From contig OX467084.1 of the NCBI GenBank assembly GCA_950106755.1, positions 35,653,213-35,717,212 on the forward strand: 64,000 nt of DNA. Reading direction: 5' to 3'. Shown here in pieces: positions 1 through 11,890 of this stretch. The notes under the pieces were generated by a model, which did no database searches, had not been told where the DNA came from, and saw only the letters and a list, made by a program, of their open reading frames with translations. Made by a program: the position numbers and the translations under genes. The stretch's first letter is position 1. Every line of letters begins with the position of its first letter. The DNA is from Climacium dendroides. Taxonomy: Eukaryota > Streptophyta > Bryopsida > Hypnales > Climaciaceae.

Positions 1-164
1 TTTCCAAAAGATTCTCCAAAATTAAAATAAATTCAAAAGACATTAAAAAATATTCCAAAAATATTCCAAAAGATTTCAAAATAAAATGGTTTAAAAAAAT
101 TCCACACCCCAAAGTACCCAAATCAACAAAACGGAAAAGTTATATAATGAAGATAATTAACTTT

Positions 165-331
165 CATCTCTAAAAATTTGTTTGAGATTTTGAGCATCTA
201 ATCAAAAGTTATGGACAATGTTCATAGAAGGGGTGAATAGGAGATTTTTTGGAACATTCCCAAACATTCTCTTTGAATTTTGTCCATAACTTTTGATTGC
301 AATCCCAAAATCTCAAACAAATTTTTGAAAT
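165..331. repeat. Imperfect inverted repeat (about 55-bp arms)
   Basis: The segment at 165-222 (around TTTGTTTGAGATTTTG and AAAAGTTATGGACAA) recurs as its reverse complement at 276-331, with a loop of about 50 bp. The arms could form a hairpin. It is probably the centre of a degraded palindromic element, because related AT-rich strings occur elsewhere in the window. No coding potential is seen. Confidence 0.6.
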
Positions 332-537
332 TGAAATTTAGCTTGGTTTTTCAACTTCTTTTAGTTAAAAGTTTTTCCAAAAAATTTGTTTTACTGTGCT
401 AAAATGGCCTCCAAAGTCTTTTGAATTTACAAAGTAAACAAAGTGATCATCATCATCATTGTGAAATGAATTTGAAAAGTCAACTAAAGAAACTAGTTAA
501 ATGAAATTCTACTCTACACATGTATATGTAATGATGA

Positions 538-660
538 TGTGATGTAGTGGTAAGATTCTTGGACCTCAAGGTTGAGGTCCAAGGATCAAACCTCATGGAA
601 GGCGCCCACCTACATGGCGGTCTACATAGGTGGCCCTATCCACGTGGACAAATGGATAAT
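538..660 (+). mobile_element. tRNA-derived SINE-like head
   Basis: The start of this segment resembles a tRNA gene with internal RNA polymerase III promoter boxes. An A-box-like string TGTAGTGGTAAG lies at 543-554 and a B-box-like string GGATCAAACCTC at 583-594. Between them is a perfect 9-bp inverted repeat (GGACCTCAA/TTGAGGTCC, 561-580). Plant SINEs often begin with a very similar GTAGTGGTAAG block. The body runs into A/T-rich sequence after about 650. I see no clear target-site duplication, so the 3' end is a guess. It is not an intact tRNA: the acceptor stem does not close. Confidence 0.5.
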
Positions 661-3600
661 AGAAAAAAAATTGATTTTTTAGGTTGCCTAAAAAATTTAG
701 GCAAGAAAAAAAATTGAAAAAAGATAATTCTAAAATTTTGAAAATAAATTATTTTTTTAATTATTATTTTTTTAATTTGACCAAAACAACAAAACAAATC
801 AACAAATTTGACTGTAATTTTGACCGGTACAATGCAACCAAAAAAATAGAATCAAACAATAGTTTTTAGTTGTTTTGGTCTACTAGTTAAGCTTGAAGAA
901 AGTTTGGCAAATTGATTGTTTCAATGTTTTTCATGTATCATTAAGATATAAAAATAGAACATGATTGCATGTGCTATTATTTGACCTTGGCTTGTGTGCA
1001 AAAACTTATTTAGTTCTTTGGTTCATTAATAAACTACCAAGCCTAGTGATGAATGAAAAAAACAATGTTTTGTCATTAGATTGTTTTTAGTGGATTGTAG
1101 TATCTAAATTCTATATAATTAACAAACTTCCATCATGCAATTGTTATACTTAGTGTGTTATAATAAAATCTATTGGGATGTTTTGATACATGTGTTTAAG
1201 GTTGTCATGAAATTTTTGTGTGCCCATGGTAATTGCTGCAAAGTTTATGATTTGTAATTATGGGTCAATTGGTTTGAATACATCTTGTTTCAATGACTTG
1301 TACAAACACATGTTTTAAATACACACCTCATGTGGGCAACTACCGATTGTGGTAGAAAATTGTATGAAAGCAAACATAAGGTCTTGTATTAAAATGCTTG
1401 ATAATGATTATAACGATGTTTTTAGTTGAACTTTGGGGATACTTCAATGTCATTAAAGAGGTAATAATAACCATAGTCTACTTGATAAATTGGTGTAGTA
1501 GTTGGTGAAGTAGAACTAATATAGAGTTTGAAATTAAATAAAATATTTTGATAGTGCATGCAAAGTGAATAGAAATGACAATACCAGAATTGGTGGAACT
1601 CCAAAACTACTCCGCTACATGTGGGGTTTATTTATTGTACTATTGTGGTTAACCTTATTTATAGTATTTAAGCATAATAAAGTAGTATTGGAATTTTGTG
1701 AGAGTGATTCAAGATTCAAACTAGAGAACAACAATTTTCTTTTCATTGTAGATGTGAACTTTGATTGATATTCTTATTGTGTAGGAGCAATGTTTGTTAA
1801 AAAAAAGTAGGGCATTGGCATTTGTTCTTATAATTCTCTTTCTTGCATTTAGGAAGAAAGTAATTAAGTTCATTCACATTTTCGCTTCTTCTTTCTCAAA
1901 TGTTGTGTTTTACATGTAATAAAATTGTATTAATTTTTTTTTGAATCTTGAGGTATCATATGAATTTTGGACTTAACAAATGTTTGAAACTATGTTAGTA
2001 AATGAAAGACTACATAACTTTGAGTATATTACATATTTGTTTATCATGTAATGTGTTTGTTTCATTAAAGTTTGCATTGAAATGGGGCAGGCGCATATAC
2101 AAAATCAACTACATTATAATCAACATAGCACCTAGGAACAAAATAGAAAAAAAATTATAATTACATTTACAATATGGTTAAAAGGAAGGTTTTCAAATAT
2201 TATGTAATCTATGGCTACAATTTATATGTATATAAGCAAATACCCACCCACCCTAAAAAGATGTTTGGTTGATTATTTATGGTTGCTAAAATAATATAAG
2301 TAATAACTCCCACAAAGATAAATACTCAAGATGTCCAAACCTCAAAAATCCAATAACAACAAGTCCTAACTCTAACTTCCAAGAAATGGGTTCATTTCCA
2401 TGATTGTGCTTGCTTGGAAATTGCGCTTGTAGTATTCTTTGTCATTTTCAAAATTTAGTAGGCTTTTTTTCTTAGAGCAATTTGGAGTAGAAATGTAATA
2501 GAGTCTAGCTTTTGAAATGCCACCAATAGAATAGAGAGGGAAAGCAAAGAGTTTAAAAGACAAATTCCTTGATTGTAAATCCCTACTTCAATTTTTTATA
2601 TTGTTTTGGTCCACAAAAATGCTACAAATGTTGTACAAATGACAAACTTCTATGTTGCACCCATTCACTCAAATGGGAGTACAATTGGGTTTAGGGTTAC
2701 ATTTTCATTATTTGTGTATTGAATTTGATTTTTTTGGATCTTAGAAATACAAATGTCATCCAAAATTTATTTGTTCAACATATTTCTCTACCAATACAAG
2801 TTTGATCCAAATTATAGCAAAGTAGCCAAGACTACATGGCAAGTTGATGACCAAACTTTGTAGTAAATATTAGAATCTAGAGCAAAATTTGAGCATGGAT
2901 ATTGATGGCGAAATGCATTAGAAATTATATATTCATTTGTCAATATCTAAAAATAAATTTATTCAATATGGTGTTTAGCTAATAGCTCTTCAAAATATGT
3001 ACAAAAGATTGACATTTATTTCGAGTCTAGAAATTTAAAACAAAAAAGAAATGAGGAGGGAACAAACTATTTCATCTCTTATAATGGATTTTACTAGCCC
3101 TAACTTGTTTTGGCAATTTACTAATATAAATGCACTATGTGCTATAATAGTTATGTGCTAAATCCATGTTAAGACTAATACAATTTGCATTGAAAATAAC
3201 ATAGAATAAACAAAAAAAGCATTTTAGTCCATGGTGGATTTGTACTAGTAATTGTTAAAGAAATACGTGTGGGAATGGCACTTGTTCAACCAACTGCAAA
3301 GATTGGCTGTAGCATTCACAATGTCACCATCAAGTAGTGAGCATGCACGGATAGCTATAGTATGATTGCATGTAGTCTTATTGATGTGACTTTCTAAGTC
3401 ATTGTACATCAATAGGTGGCTTGTTCATGATCACATTGAAATCCCAACATCACCCCTTTTTATCTATTACCAATAATATTTGAAGTAGATAGCTATATAT
3501 GATCATATATATATATGGCTCCTACTTAGTGTAGAGGCAAGACTACAAATGGTGGCATAAATTATTTTTTCACATTATTGATCAATCTTTTCTAAATGCC

Positions 3601-4237
3601 TATATTTTATGTAATAATATAATTGTAGGTAGAGTATAAAAATTCATTATTTACTTGCCATTCAATGTTAGTGTTGCTTATGCTATTATAAAAGTGTATG
3701 AACCTTTAAAAACTACATGCCAAAGACAAGAATAGAAAATCTAAGTAAAATTCACTATACTATGTTTTGGTCAAAGTACAAGAAGAGAAAATGCCGATAC
3801 TGTATGAAATACAAGAAGATTAGGCAGTGGTAATATTTGCCTCATAAATGTACTAATTGTTTGTATAGGGCAATACTTTGTAATTTACTAATGGCAAGAA
3901 TTTTTGAATTGTATAAGGTCATAAATGGTACAAAGACATATGTTTGTTTGTCATTTATTTACTAATATTTGTTCACGTCCTTGATAGGATCACAAACTAT
4001 TTGGATTGTAGTGACATTTTATTTTTGGCTTTTAGAGTTCCATTGGTAGTTATAACCTTTGTGTTTTAAACTATGGTTTGTATCTTTGAAGAGGTTGACT
4101 TGCCCAAGTTCAACACTTAGGTTGGCAAAAAGGAATATTGTCCTATTTTTGTACCATCTCACCATCTTCTTTGTCCTCATTTGTTCACTCAATGGTCCAG
4201 TAAGTTTTAGCTAGTTTGACCAAAAGATTCCCTATGT
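661..4237. other. AT-rich intergenic DNA
   Basis: No gene can be supported here. Open frames are short, AT-rich and without recognisable motifs. A weak palindrome (GATCATATATATATATGG) lies near 3,500. The rest reads as decayed repeat sequence. Confidence 0.6.
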
Positions 4238-4396
4238 AATTTCTCATGTTGTCCCACAGAGAATGAACCAAGCTTGTAAGGGTTAATAATGTTATGACAT
4301 TGGCTAAGAGATTCATATAATTTCTCATGTTGTCCCATAAAGAATGAACCAAGCTTTTAAAGGTTAATAATGTTATGACATTGGCTAAGAGATTCA
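4238..4396 (+). repeat. Tandem duplication, 81-bp unit, two copies
   Basis: The string AATTTCTCATGTTGTCCCA begins at 4,238 and again at 4,319, and the following 75 bases (through GACATTGGCTAAGAGATTCA) match with only a few substitutions. The second copy is cut after about 78 bases. This is a recent local duplication in intergenic DNA. Confidence 0.85.
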
Positions 4397-4460
4397 GAAT
4401 GGTTTATAAGATTAAGTTAGCTCAACTTCACAAAGACGGTTGTATAGAACTAACTAGTAA

Positions 4461-5359
4461 TTAACCCCTAAAGGACCATTTGTCCCTTTGGGGACAAGTG
4501 GGATTTTGGGCACGTACCTATGGTTTCATTTTTGTCTTGTTTCTTTTTTTAATTTCGAAGATAGAAAAAATGATTAGCTTCATGGGAATACAATTTTTTT
4601 TCAATCAGTGCCCGTGAACAAAAGTTTTACTCAAAATAGTGGAGAGGGGGGAAGGGAGAAAGGGAGGGGGAGAGGGGCAACAAAAAAAAATTCAAAAATT
4701 TGAATTAAATTTTTTTTTCTCATAGATTACATTTTTGTCTATATAGAAAGCTTTGATTCATTTCATTTGGATTTGTTATGAGAAAGTTATGGACAATCTT
4801 GTTTTTCAGACAATTAAAGCATTTATTTGAAAAAATAATTTGTACAATTTATTTCCAAATGCAATTTTTACAGTCTTCCAAAAACAAAGTTCCACATGGT
4901 TTAGTTTTCTTGTTAGAACAATCTCACCATAGTGTATTTTAATTCCATTTTATATTAATAATTGAGATTTTCCTTCTATCTCGTATCTATTTCTACTTAA
5001 CAATTTTTTTAAGTGTAAAAATTAAGTTTTTTTGAATTTTTGTTCCCTAGACTCTCAATTCAATTCTCCACCATATAGATTTAAAGCTCAAAACTTTGTA
5101 GTGTAAAAAATTAAAGTTAAGAAGGTTCAAAGTCAAATAATCTAGTCCTGCAATGTGCTAAAAACCTTATTTTTTTCACTTTAAATGCAAGTATTTTGCA
5201 ATTTGTGCAATCAAAATTTCTAAGATTTTTTTCACACATTCTCATACTAATTAGATGTAAGATCCTATGGTTAGGTGTGCAAAAAAATAATTTTCAAATT
5301 TTTTTACTCTCTCCTATAGAAATGGCAGTTTTGAGTGTTTTGGCAAAAAGAGGGGTTAA
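4461..5359. mobile_element. TTAA-flanked non-autonomous element (copy 1)
   Basis: The left end reads TTAA followed by CCCCTAAAGGACC and a subterminal hairpin (TTGTCCC/GGGGACAA). The right end reads AGAGGGG followed by TTAA at 5,356-5,359. The left 60 bases are almost the reverse complement of 60,810-60,870. Internal strings such as TTATGGACAATCTTG and CTCAATTCAATTCTC recur at 21.9, 23.7 and 60.5 kb, so this is a multicopy family. TTAA target sites with CCC ends are typical of piggyBac-superfamily elements. No transposase ORF is present. The terminal inverted match is short because the right end is diverged. Confidence 0.6.
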
Positions 5360-6119
5360 AAAAGTATTTTTTTTAAATGTTTGGTGCATACTATAAACTA
5401 CAACATTTGCCTTTTAGATTCAAAATTGAAAATTACTGCAATTATCATTAATTGACATTCTTCATCATATTGACTATTAGAGTTCAAAAACTTCTTCTAA
5501 AGAAGCTCATATAGAAGACACTCATTTGAATGATATGTATTTAGGATTCATGGTGCTTTCACAACACTCAATTATTCTAATGATATTTTATTTCAATTCA
5601 ATGAGTTATATTTTTAATTTTATTATGCATTTTGATTTCAATATAGCTGCATATTGCATTTGCCACAATAATCAATGACACTTGTAAGGTATTACAAATA
5701 CTAATAAGATAACAAAGACATTTATTTTTGTAAATTAATTTCAAATATAAATATCTTCGATATGTTATTAATTACTTATATTCTAAATTCTTTTTGCATT
5801 TTGGTTTTGAATTTTTTTAATATCATTTTATTTTCTTATAGACAAATAAACTTGTGTACTTATTCCTTGACTTATTCAATATAATTTAGGCCAACAAAAT
5901 AGATGGGAAGATGAAGCTCAATTTTTGGCAAAAATAAAGATAATAACAAATTATATCTTAATATAACTTTGACAAATAGCATTGGTTCACATATCAACGT
6001 GCTTTCTAAAACTACTTAGGACCACATATTTAAAGATTTGAAATGATCACTAATAGTGTAAAGAAAGAATGAATTTAGGCTAGTGTAATAATTTCATTGG
6101 TCATTAATATAATTTAATG

Positions 6120-7610
6120 TTACAATATAAAGATGTCAAAATTTGTGAGTAAATCAGGCATTCGCATTAATAGTCCTCGAAAATCCATAAAAGATAACCC
6201 TTCACTATGTGGATCAATTTCTGAGATTACTTTTTGAGCCATGTCAAAAAGTTCAATTTCTTCAAGACCTTCTGATGATGGAGTACGTTGTAATATATTT
6301 TTGAATGAATGTCCAACTACCCCACTAGATGTCAATAATCCAATACCATGCATTATATCATCTGAAAATTATATAGAATTTTTAATATGAATATTACAAG
6401 GTCCAAAAGTCAATTAGTTTATTACTTAAGAAAATGTCAATTTAGCTTATATTGATAAATATGTTCAATTTCATCTACAATACTATTTGTTTCAATTACA
6501 AAATTCCACTTTGATAGAAAATACTCAAACTACATTAAAAATCAAATTATCCTATTAGGCAATCTATTATAGAAATTCAGTATATAAAATAGAATTCAAT
6601 TTGCAAAATTTTACAATGCATTTAGCTATTCTTAAAATCACTATCTAATATCACTGCTTTGACATGAAATTAGGATAGTACCAATGAATTTTATTTCAAT
6701 TATAAAAAATTAAGACAAATATATCAAATGTATTAAAGTGTTAAAGTTTAATTGTGATTATATTAGCATCTTCTTACCCAAAGCTTGACCTATTAAAATA
6801 AAACTACTATAAATTTGAATTATTTTTTTCAAAAGCTTAAAAAATCATTGACATAAATTATTTTTTATATTTATTTAATAAAAATGTATAACAATAGTCA
6901 ATACCAAGGTGAATATCAATCAAGAAATAGAACAAATACATTTGCTACATCTCACCTATACCAATAACATCGTCTCCATCAAAATCCCAAAGACAAAATA
7001 TCCAAACAGTTTTGATTTCCGATGATGTATGTTTTGAAAATGTTGATACCACATTGAGGAACTTTTGAAATGTTAATCTTCCACTACCATCTTCACTAAA
7101 AACCATGCATATTCTAGCCGCAAATGGATTGACTCTCATTTGTTCAATTTTAACAAATTCTTCAACACCAATATAAAACAACTCTTGATTACAAATATTC
7201 TATATTTTTTTAACGAACTTTTTATGAATCATTTATTCACTATTGATTTAAAAGGATTAATAAATATAATTTTATTAAACTATACATAAAATAATTATCA
7301 AACTTAAAACAATATAAATTCATAGCAAAAAATGTATAAATAAAATTCATTTGAATTTTTTTCTTGTTATTTTTAATATCATTCAATAGCATAATAGATG
7401 TGACTAGTATTACCAAAATTCTAAGCCACTTACTTGAAAGACTCTATATAAGCATGATAGTTCATTTGTTGTAAAACTATGTTTATAATCAAGGGATAGA
7501 TTGTATTGTTCATGATTCACTACGTCTTCTTGATTTCTTTGCCTAATAGGGTTTGTAATACTTTCAAATTTACTAAAAAAATTAGCAAACTTTGATTTTA
7601 TAGTGTTCAT
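6120..7610 (-). CDS. CIB-like EF-hand calcium-binding protein, three exons
   Basis: Hand-built model: exons 7610-7434, 7181-6956 and 6361-6120, giving 214 aa. All junctions are GT/AG and the phases join cleanly; the second junction completes a Asp codon inside the EF loop. The protein follows the calcium- and integrin-binding (CIB) family. An N-terminal FTTNELSCLYRVF helix is followed by NPFAARICMVFSEDGSGRL, then VSTFSKHTSSEIK, and an EF-hand loop at residues 125-136 with Asp at positions 1, 3, 5 and 12. The C-terminal tail PDLLTNFDIFIL resembles the PDF-SSF-I-L end of CIB1/CIB2. CBL and calcineurin B fit less well. There is no Gly at position 2, so no myristoylation. The last loop (184-195) is one residue short. 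CIB proteins are Ca2+/Mg2+ sensors that bind membrane-protein tails and, in animals, act in cilia and hair cells; the role here is unknown. The gene is unusually AT-rich but intact. Confidence 0.72.
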
Positions 7611-7664
7611 TTTTTTATTTCAAATAAATCTCAAACAAATTCAATAAATACAATTTAATTATTT

Positions 7665-7736
7665 GAAGGCAATATGAATAACAAGATAATATTCATATTG
7701 CCTTCATAATAACTTGATAATATTCATATTGCCTTC
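7665..7736. repeat. Hairpin plus direct repeat upstream of the CIB-like gene
   Basis: GAAGGCAATATGAAT (7,665-7,679) and ATTCATATTGCCTTC (7,691-7,705) form a perfect 15-bp stem with an 11-base loop. A second copy of the right arm follows at 7,722-7,736, 31 bp downstream. The structure lies about 55-130 bp upstream of the start codon of the minus-strand CIB-like gene, so it falls in its promoter or 5' leader. Confidence 0.7.
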
Positions 7737-7749
7737 ATAATAACTCTAA

Positions 7750-9594
7750 GAAAATATTCAAAAATGATAATAAAATTATACTACTGAAATAATTAAATGA
7801 AACTTGACTTAACTAACAATTTATTATTGATCATGATTTGTGATGCTTTACTACAATTGTTGGTATTATCTTCAAGGATGATTTTCAAACATATAATATA
7901 AATTGAAACTTAGAATAATACTTTAGTTTTTACTACCAAATAAAAGTTGTAAATTACGACTTATTGATCTTATTTATAAAATTGGATTTACTGCACTACT
8001 AACCAATACTTACTCATCTTTGAAAAATCTGAAACCAAAAATTCAAAATACCTTCTACAATATAAGTTTGACATTTGTATTTTAACAAGATTCTTATTTT
8101 AGGAGATTGAAATTTAAAACTCTAACTATGGCGATTTTAAGTTATTTTTTAATCTCATTCATTGAAATCAATTCCAAAAGATCATTTCTTGACAACCATT
8201 TTTAAAGTACAATGAGAAGTTTTAGATAATTGCATTGTAGAATTGTTAAACCCTTTAGGGACAAGCCCATGGCCATTGATTTCAAGCTCTGTTGCCATTT
8301 TGGAACTAGATATGAATGGAAATTTTTAAATTTTTTTTTCAAAGATAAAGTCATATGTCTACTATAAGTTATAAGATTTTCAAATCTTTTTGGAAAAAAC
8401 TAAAAATACTATGAATTTTTAAAAAATATCATTTTTATGGCTTAAATTCACATCAAGAGAATATAGCAAGAAACGACCAAAATACACTACAAGAATGATT
8501 TGTGGATTGAGCTTCTTTTTCTTTAAAAAAGTCAATAAGGTCATAATGAAGTACTTTGCAATACTATTCACTAAAACATTTTTTTTCTATCCTACAATGC
8601 CAAATGAAGTCATCCATTAGATACTTAATATCTACAATAGTGCTAAGGTTTGGTAGTATTTATATACATGTGGTTGGATACTTACTACCAGAATATGAAT
8701 CCAAAGCCTTTTTTCATCAAAACCACTCAAATTTGCCATTTCTATTGCAAACAATAAGAAATTAAAATATATATAAAATATATCTTGTATATCTAATTAT
8801 AGGATTTTGCACTAGATTAGTGTACAAATATTCCAAAGAAAATTTAAAAACTTTGACTGTAGATTGTAAGATATTTGTATTTGGAATGAAGAAAATAGTT
8901 TTATTTGCACCTCGAATAATTAGATTATAAGATTTTGAATCTTTTTATCTTAGCATTTGAAATTTTTCATGCTAAAAAATTGAGATGAAAATCTAGTATA
9001 ATTTTTTTTCTTCTTAAATTGATTTTCATCCTCAAATTGTTTTTAGTAGAAATAGGTAGAAGTTAAGATTGAAGGAAAAACTAAATTGTTAATATTACTA
9101 AGATGAAATTCAAACACACTAATTTCAAAAACGAGAATATTCAATAAAATATAATAAAATTAAAAGGATATCAATATATTTCATCTCTAAAAACATCTTT
9201 CTATTTAAAAATTGCTCTTCAAAAATGACTTTAATAAATGAATAAAATAAAGATCTTTAAGAATCACCATAATTAGAGCTCAAAATTTTGAATATATAGA
9301 AATTTTTTGAATATTCAAAATATTTAATCTATTTTTTAATAAATAAATTTACATAAAATTTTATTGATAAATAAATATTGATTGGTGCACAAGTAGATTT
9401 AACTATAATTATGGATGTGATCTATAGATCATGGTTTACAACTTTTGTTTGGAATTTTGTATTAAATTATTATTTTAAATTTCATTTTATAACACATCTT
9501 TAAAATTTTGGAAATTTAGACTACCCCCTAATCTTTGATTCCTCAAGGGATTAACAACCCATAGAGATGAGCTTATAATATAATGGATCTTAGG
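7750..9594. other. AT-rich intergenic DNA with decayed repeat pieces
   Basis: No gene is supported. The part at 8,720-9,130 is related to 60,040-60,370 and to 21,010-21,200 (shared strings around GATTGTAAGATATTTG). The part at 9,290-9,560 matches 62,310-62,520. A possible element end, TTAAACCCTTTAGGGACAAG, lies at 8,250. Confidence 0.5.
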
Positions 9595-9975
9595 GGGGAA
9601 TTACATTAGAAATTTATTTTTAAAAACTATAAAATAGATTTTAAAAAATTGTAAATGGACTATAATTATACTTTTTAGGTTCTTACACCTCCTATTACTT
9701 TTATGACCAAAATTTTAGATTTGACATATAGAAAGAGGATTAAAAGATTAAAATTCAATTTCAAGTTTTTAACTTCGTATTGATTAAACATTATAATCTT
9801 TTAATTCATATTTGATATTGTTGTCTTTACTACTTGATTTATAGAGCGTCTGTTTTAGAACTATATAGTTACAATTCAAATTTTTTTGATAATGCTTATC
9901 AAAACTTCCACTTTTTATTTAGTTTAAAGCAAACTCTAAGGAGCTCAAAAGTTTTTTGGCCATTAATTAGTTAAA
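9595..9975 (+). mobile_element. Truncated copy of the 0.65-kb TTAA element family
   Basis: The order of strings here (ATTACATTAGAAATT, AGATTTGACAT, AAACATTATAATCTTTTAAT, TTACAATTCAAA, AGCTCAAAAG) follows that of 61,770-62,140 in the same orientation. The first half of the element and clear ends are missing, so this is a diverged fragment. Confidence 0.5.
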
Positions 9976-10690
9976 GTGCATCTGAAGGGCTTTTTTATAC
10001 TAGTGACTTGAGGCTATGGCTACAACATTTGGAACATTGTGATTGGAGGAAAAGAAGGAGATGATCACTTTACACTAGCCTTCATAAATGAAGAGTTACT
10101 AAGGTTCAAATAGATGATAGAATAAAATGAAATCCTTTGAAATTGAATATTTTTTAATGACAGTAATTATAATTTTATTGCAAATAATAAATGTTTATTG
10201 AAATATTTATATATATACTTCACTAAAATAATACCACTATCAAAATATACTAAAATAATGGCATGATTTAGGAGGTGAAAAGAAATAGTAGAAGGAAGGA
10301 AAGAGAGATAATGAGTAAAAGAGAAGATTAAATTATCAAATCTATTATTTTAGAAATTCATTTAAAATCACCGTCCAAAGGATTGGTCTAAATTCACTTT
10401 ACTCTCATAAGAGGTGACCAAGGGATGACAATATTGGATTTTGGTCATGACTCTTGACCAATAGCCATGACCACAAGAATTATCCCCAACCAATCACAAG
10501 TGTAAAGAGGCCCTAAGGTTCATAGCAAATGTGGGACCAAATGTAGTAAAATAAGGGGTATAAAGAGCTTTTGAAAGGAAACTAATATTTAGCACACAAA
10601 AAGTCAAAACATTTGATAAACTTAAATTACAAGAAAGTTTGAATAATTGACAAAAGTAAGAATGGTGAACTTTTGTGACATAATTTTATA

Positions 10691-11593
10691 CTACCTCCGT
10701 CCCAAAATTATCTTCATTTTTGACAAAATGTTCTAGATGAAGGCTAAAAATAACATTTTAGAAACTAAGTTTGTACTATAAGTAGAGTTTGGAGCACTTC
10801 TAGTATTCTAAAAACTTTGGGTTTTGGAACCCTTTTCAAAGTGTGGTTTGGAATATTTAAAAGTAGATTTTGGGGGGCATTTTTAAGAAGCTCCAGTAGG
10901 CAATTAACTGTTGAATGTGAGGTTGTCATTTTTTAGGCATTTAGTATATGCCTAAGACCACGTATAGCCCTTTGTTTTGCCTCTTAGAGCTTCATCCCTT
11001 TCAATTAGACAATATTCAAAGAGATACTCCCTCTGTCCCATAATGATCTTCCTTTTGGCCTTGTTTTTTTGTCACAAAATGATCTTCCTGTTGCACTTTG
11101 TGATGTTGAAATTGATCAAGTTTAGCTTGTGATTGTTGTTTGGGACTACAAAAACAATTCTAAATAATAGTTCCCCCTCTATCCATGCAATCATCAAGTG
11201 AAAGACAAATAAAATGATTGAAGGGATCAATGAACATGGTTTTTTCTTATTTTTTGCATCTCTTTGAGTATTCTCCAATTGAAGTAGATTAAGCTTTGGG
11301 AGGCAAAACAAAGTTCTATACTTGATTTTAGCCATATATTAAATGCCCACAAAATGACACCCTCACCCTCAACAATTAGGTGCTCACTAGTGTTCTTTGA
11401 AAATACCCAAAATTTTTCACTTTTCAATATTCTAAAACTGCACTTTAAAAAGGGTTCTAAAAATCAAATTTCTTAGGATGGGAAGAGATCATCAAAATCT
11501 ACTTATTGTGCAAAATAAGTCTTTAAAAAGTTATTTTTAGCCTTAATCCGAAAGATTTTGTTCAACAAGAAGATCATTTTGGGATGGAGGTAG
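10691..11593. mobile_element. Stowaway-like palindromic element A (interrupted)
   Basis: The ends are CTACCTCCGTCCCAAAAT at 10,691 and its mirror ATTTTGGGATGGAGGTAG ending at 11,593, each flanked by TA. This is the terminal signature of Tc1/mariner-type (Stowaway) MITEs. The homology between arms is not limited to the tips: about 335 bp of the left arm (10,691-11,026) is the imperfect reverse complement of about 345 bp of the right arm (roughly 11,245-11,593). Shared blocks include the AGGCTAAAAATAAC strings and the GCCTCTTAGAGCTTCAT/GCCTCCCAAAGCTTAAT pair. About 215 bp of other sequence (arm B) sits in the loop. No transposase is seen. Confidence 0.75.
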
Positions 11594-11890
11594 TACAAAA
11601 TAAGGATTAACAATGTGTATTGACTCCTTGAGTTACTACATATGTAGACCTCATTGACTTATTCATTTATGTTTTCAATGTATTTTGGAAACACATTGGT
11701 CTTTGTTTTTGAAATTATTTGTGAAACACATATGTAAAATTATTTATCTTTTGATAGATGATTACAAAGATGGAGGATGAACTACTACTTAGAGTTGTTT
11801 TGTTAATCCCAAATAGCAATAAAAAAACAAATTTGACCAATTTAGAACGTCATGAAGTGCAACAAAAAGATCATTTTGAAACATAGGGAG
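11027..11890. mobile_element. Stowaway-like palindromic element B, interleaved with A
   Basis: The left end CTCCCTCTGTCCCATAATGA (11,027) and the right end, which reads TCATTTTGAAACATAGGGAG (to 11,890), are inverted matches, each flanked by TA. The arms at 11,075-11,220 and about 11,700-11,880 are inverted matches (TGTTGCACTTTGTGATG versus TGTTGCACTTCATGACG; ATAGTTCCCCCTCTATC versus GTAGTTCATCCTCCATC). The right arm of element A lies between them. Confidence 0.65.
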
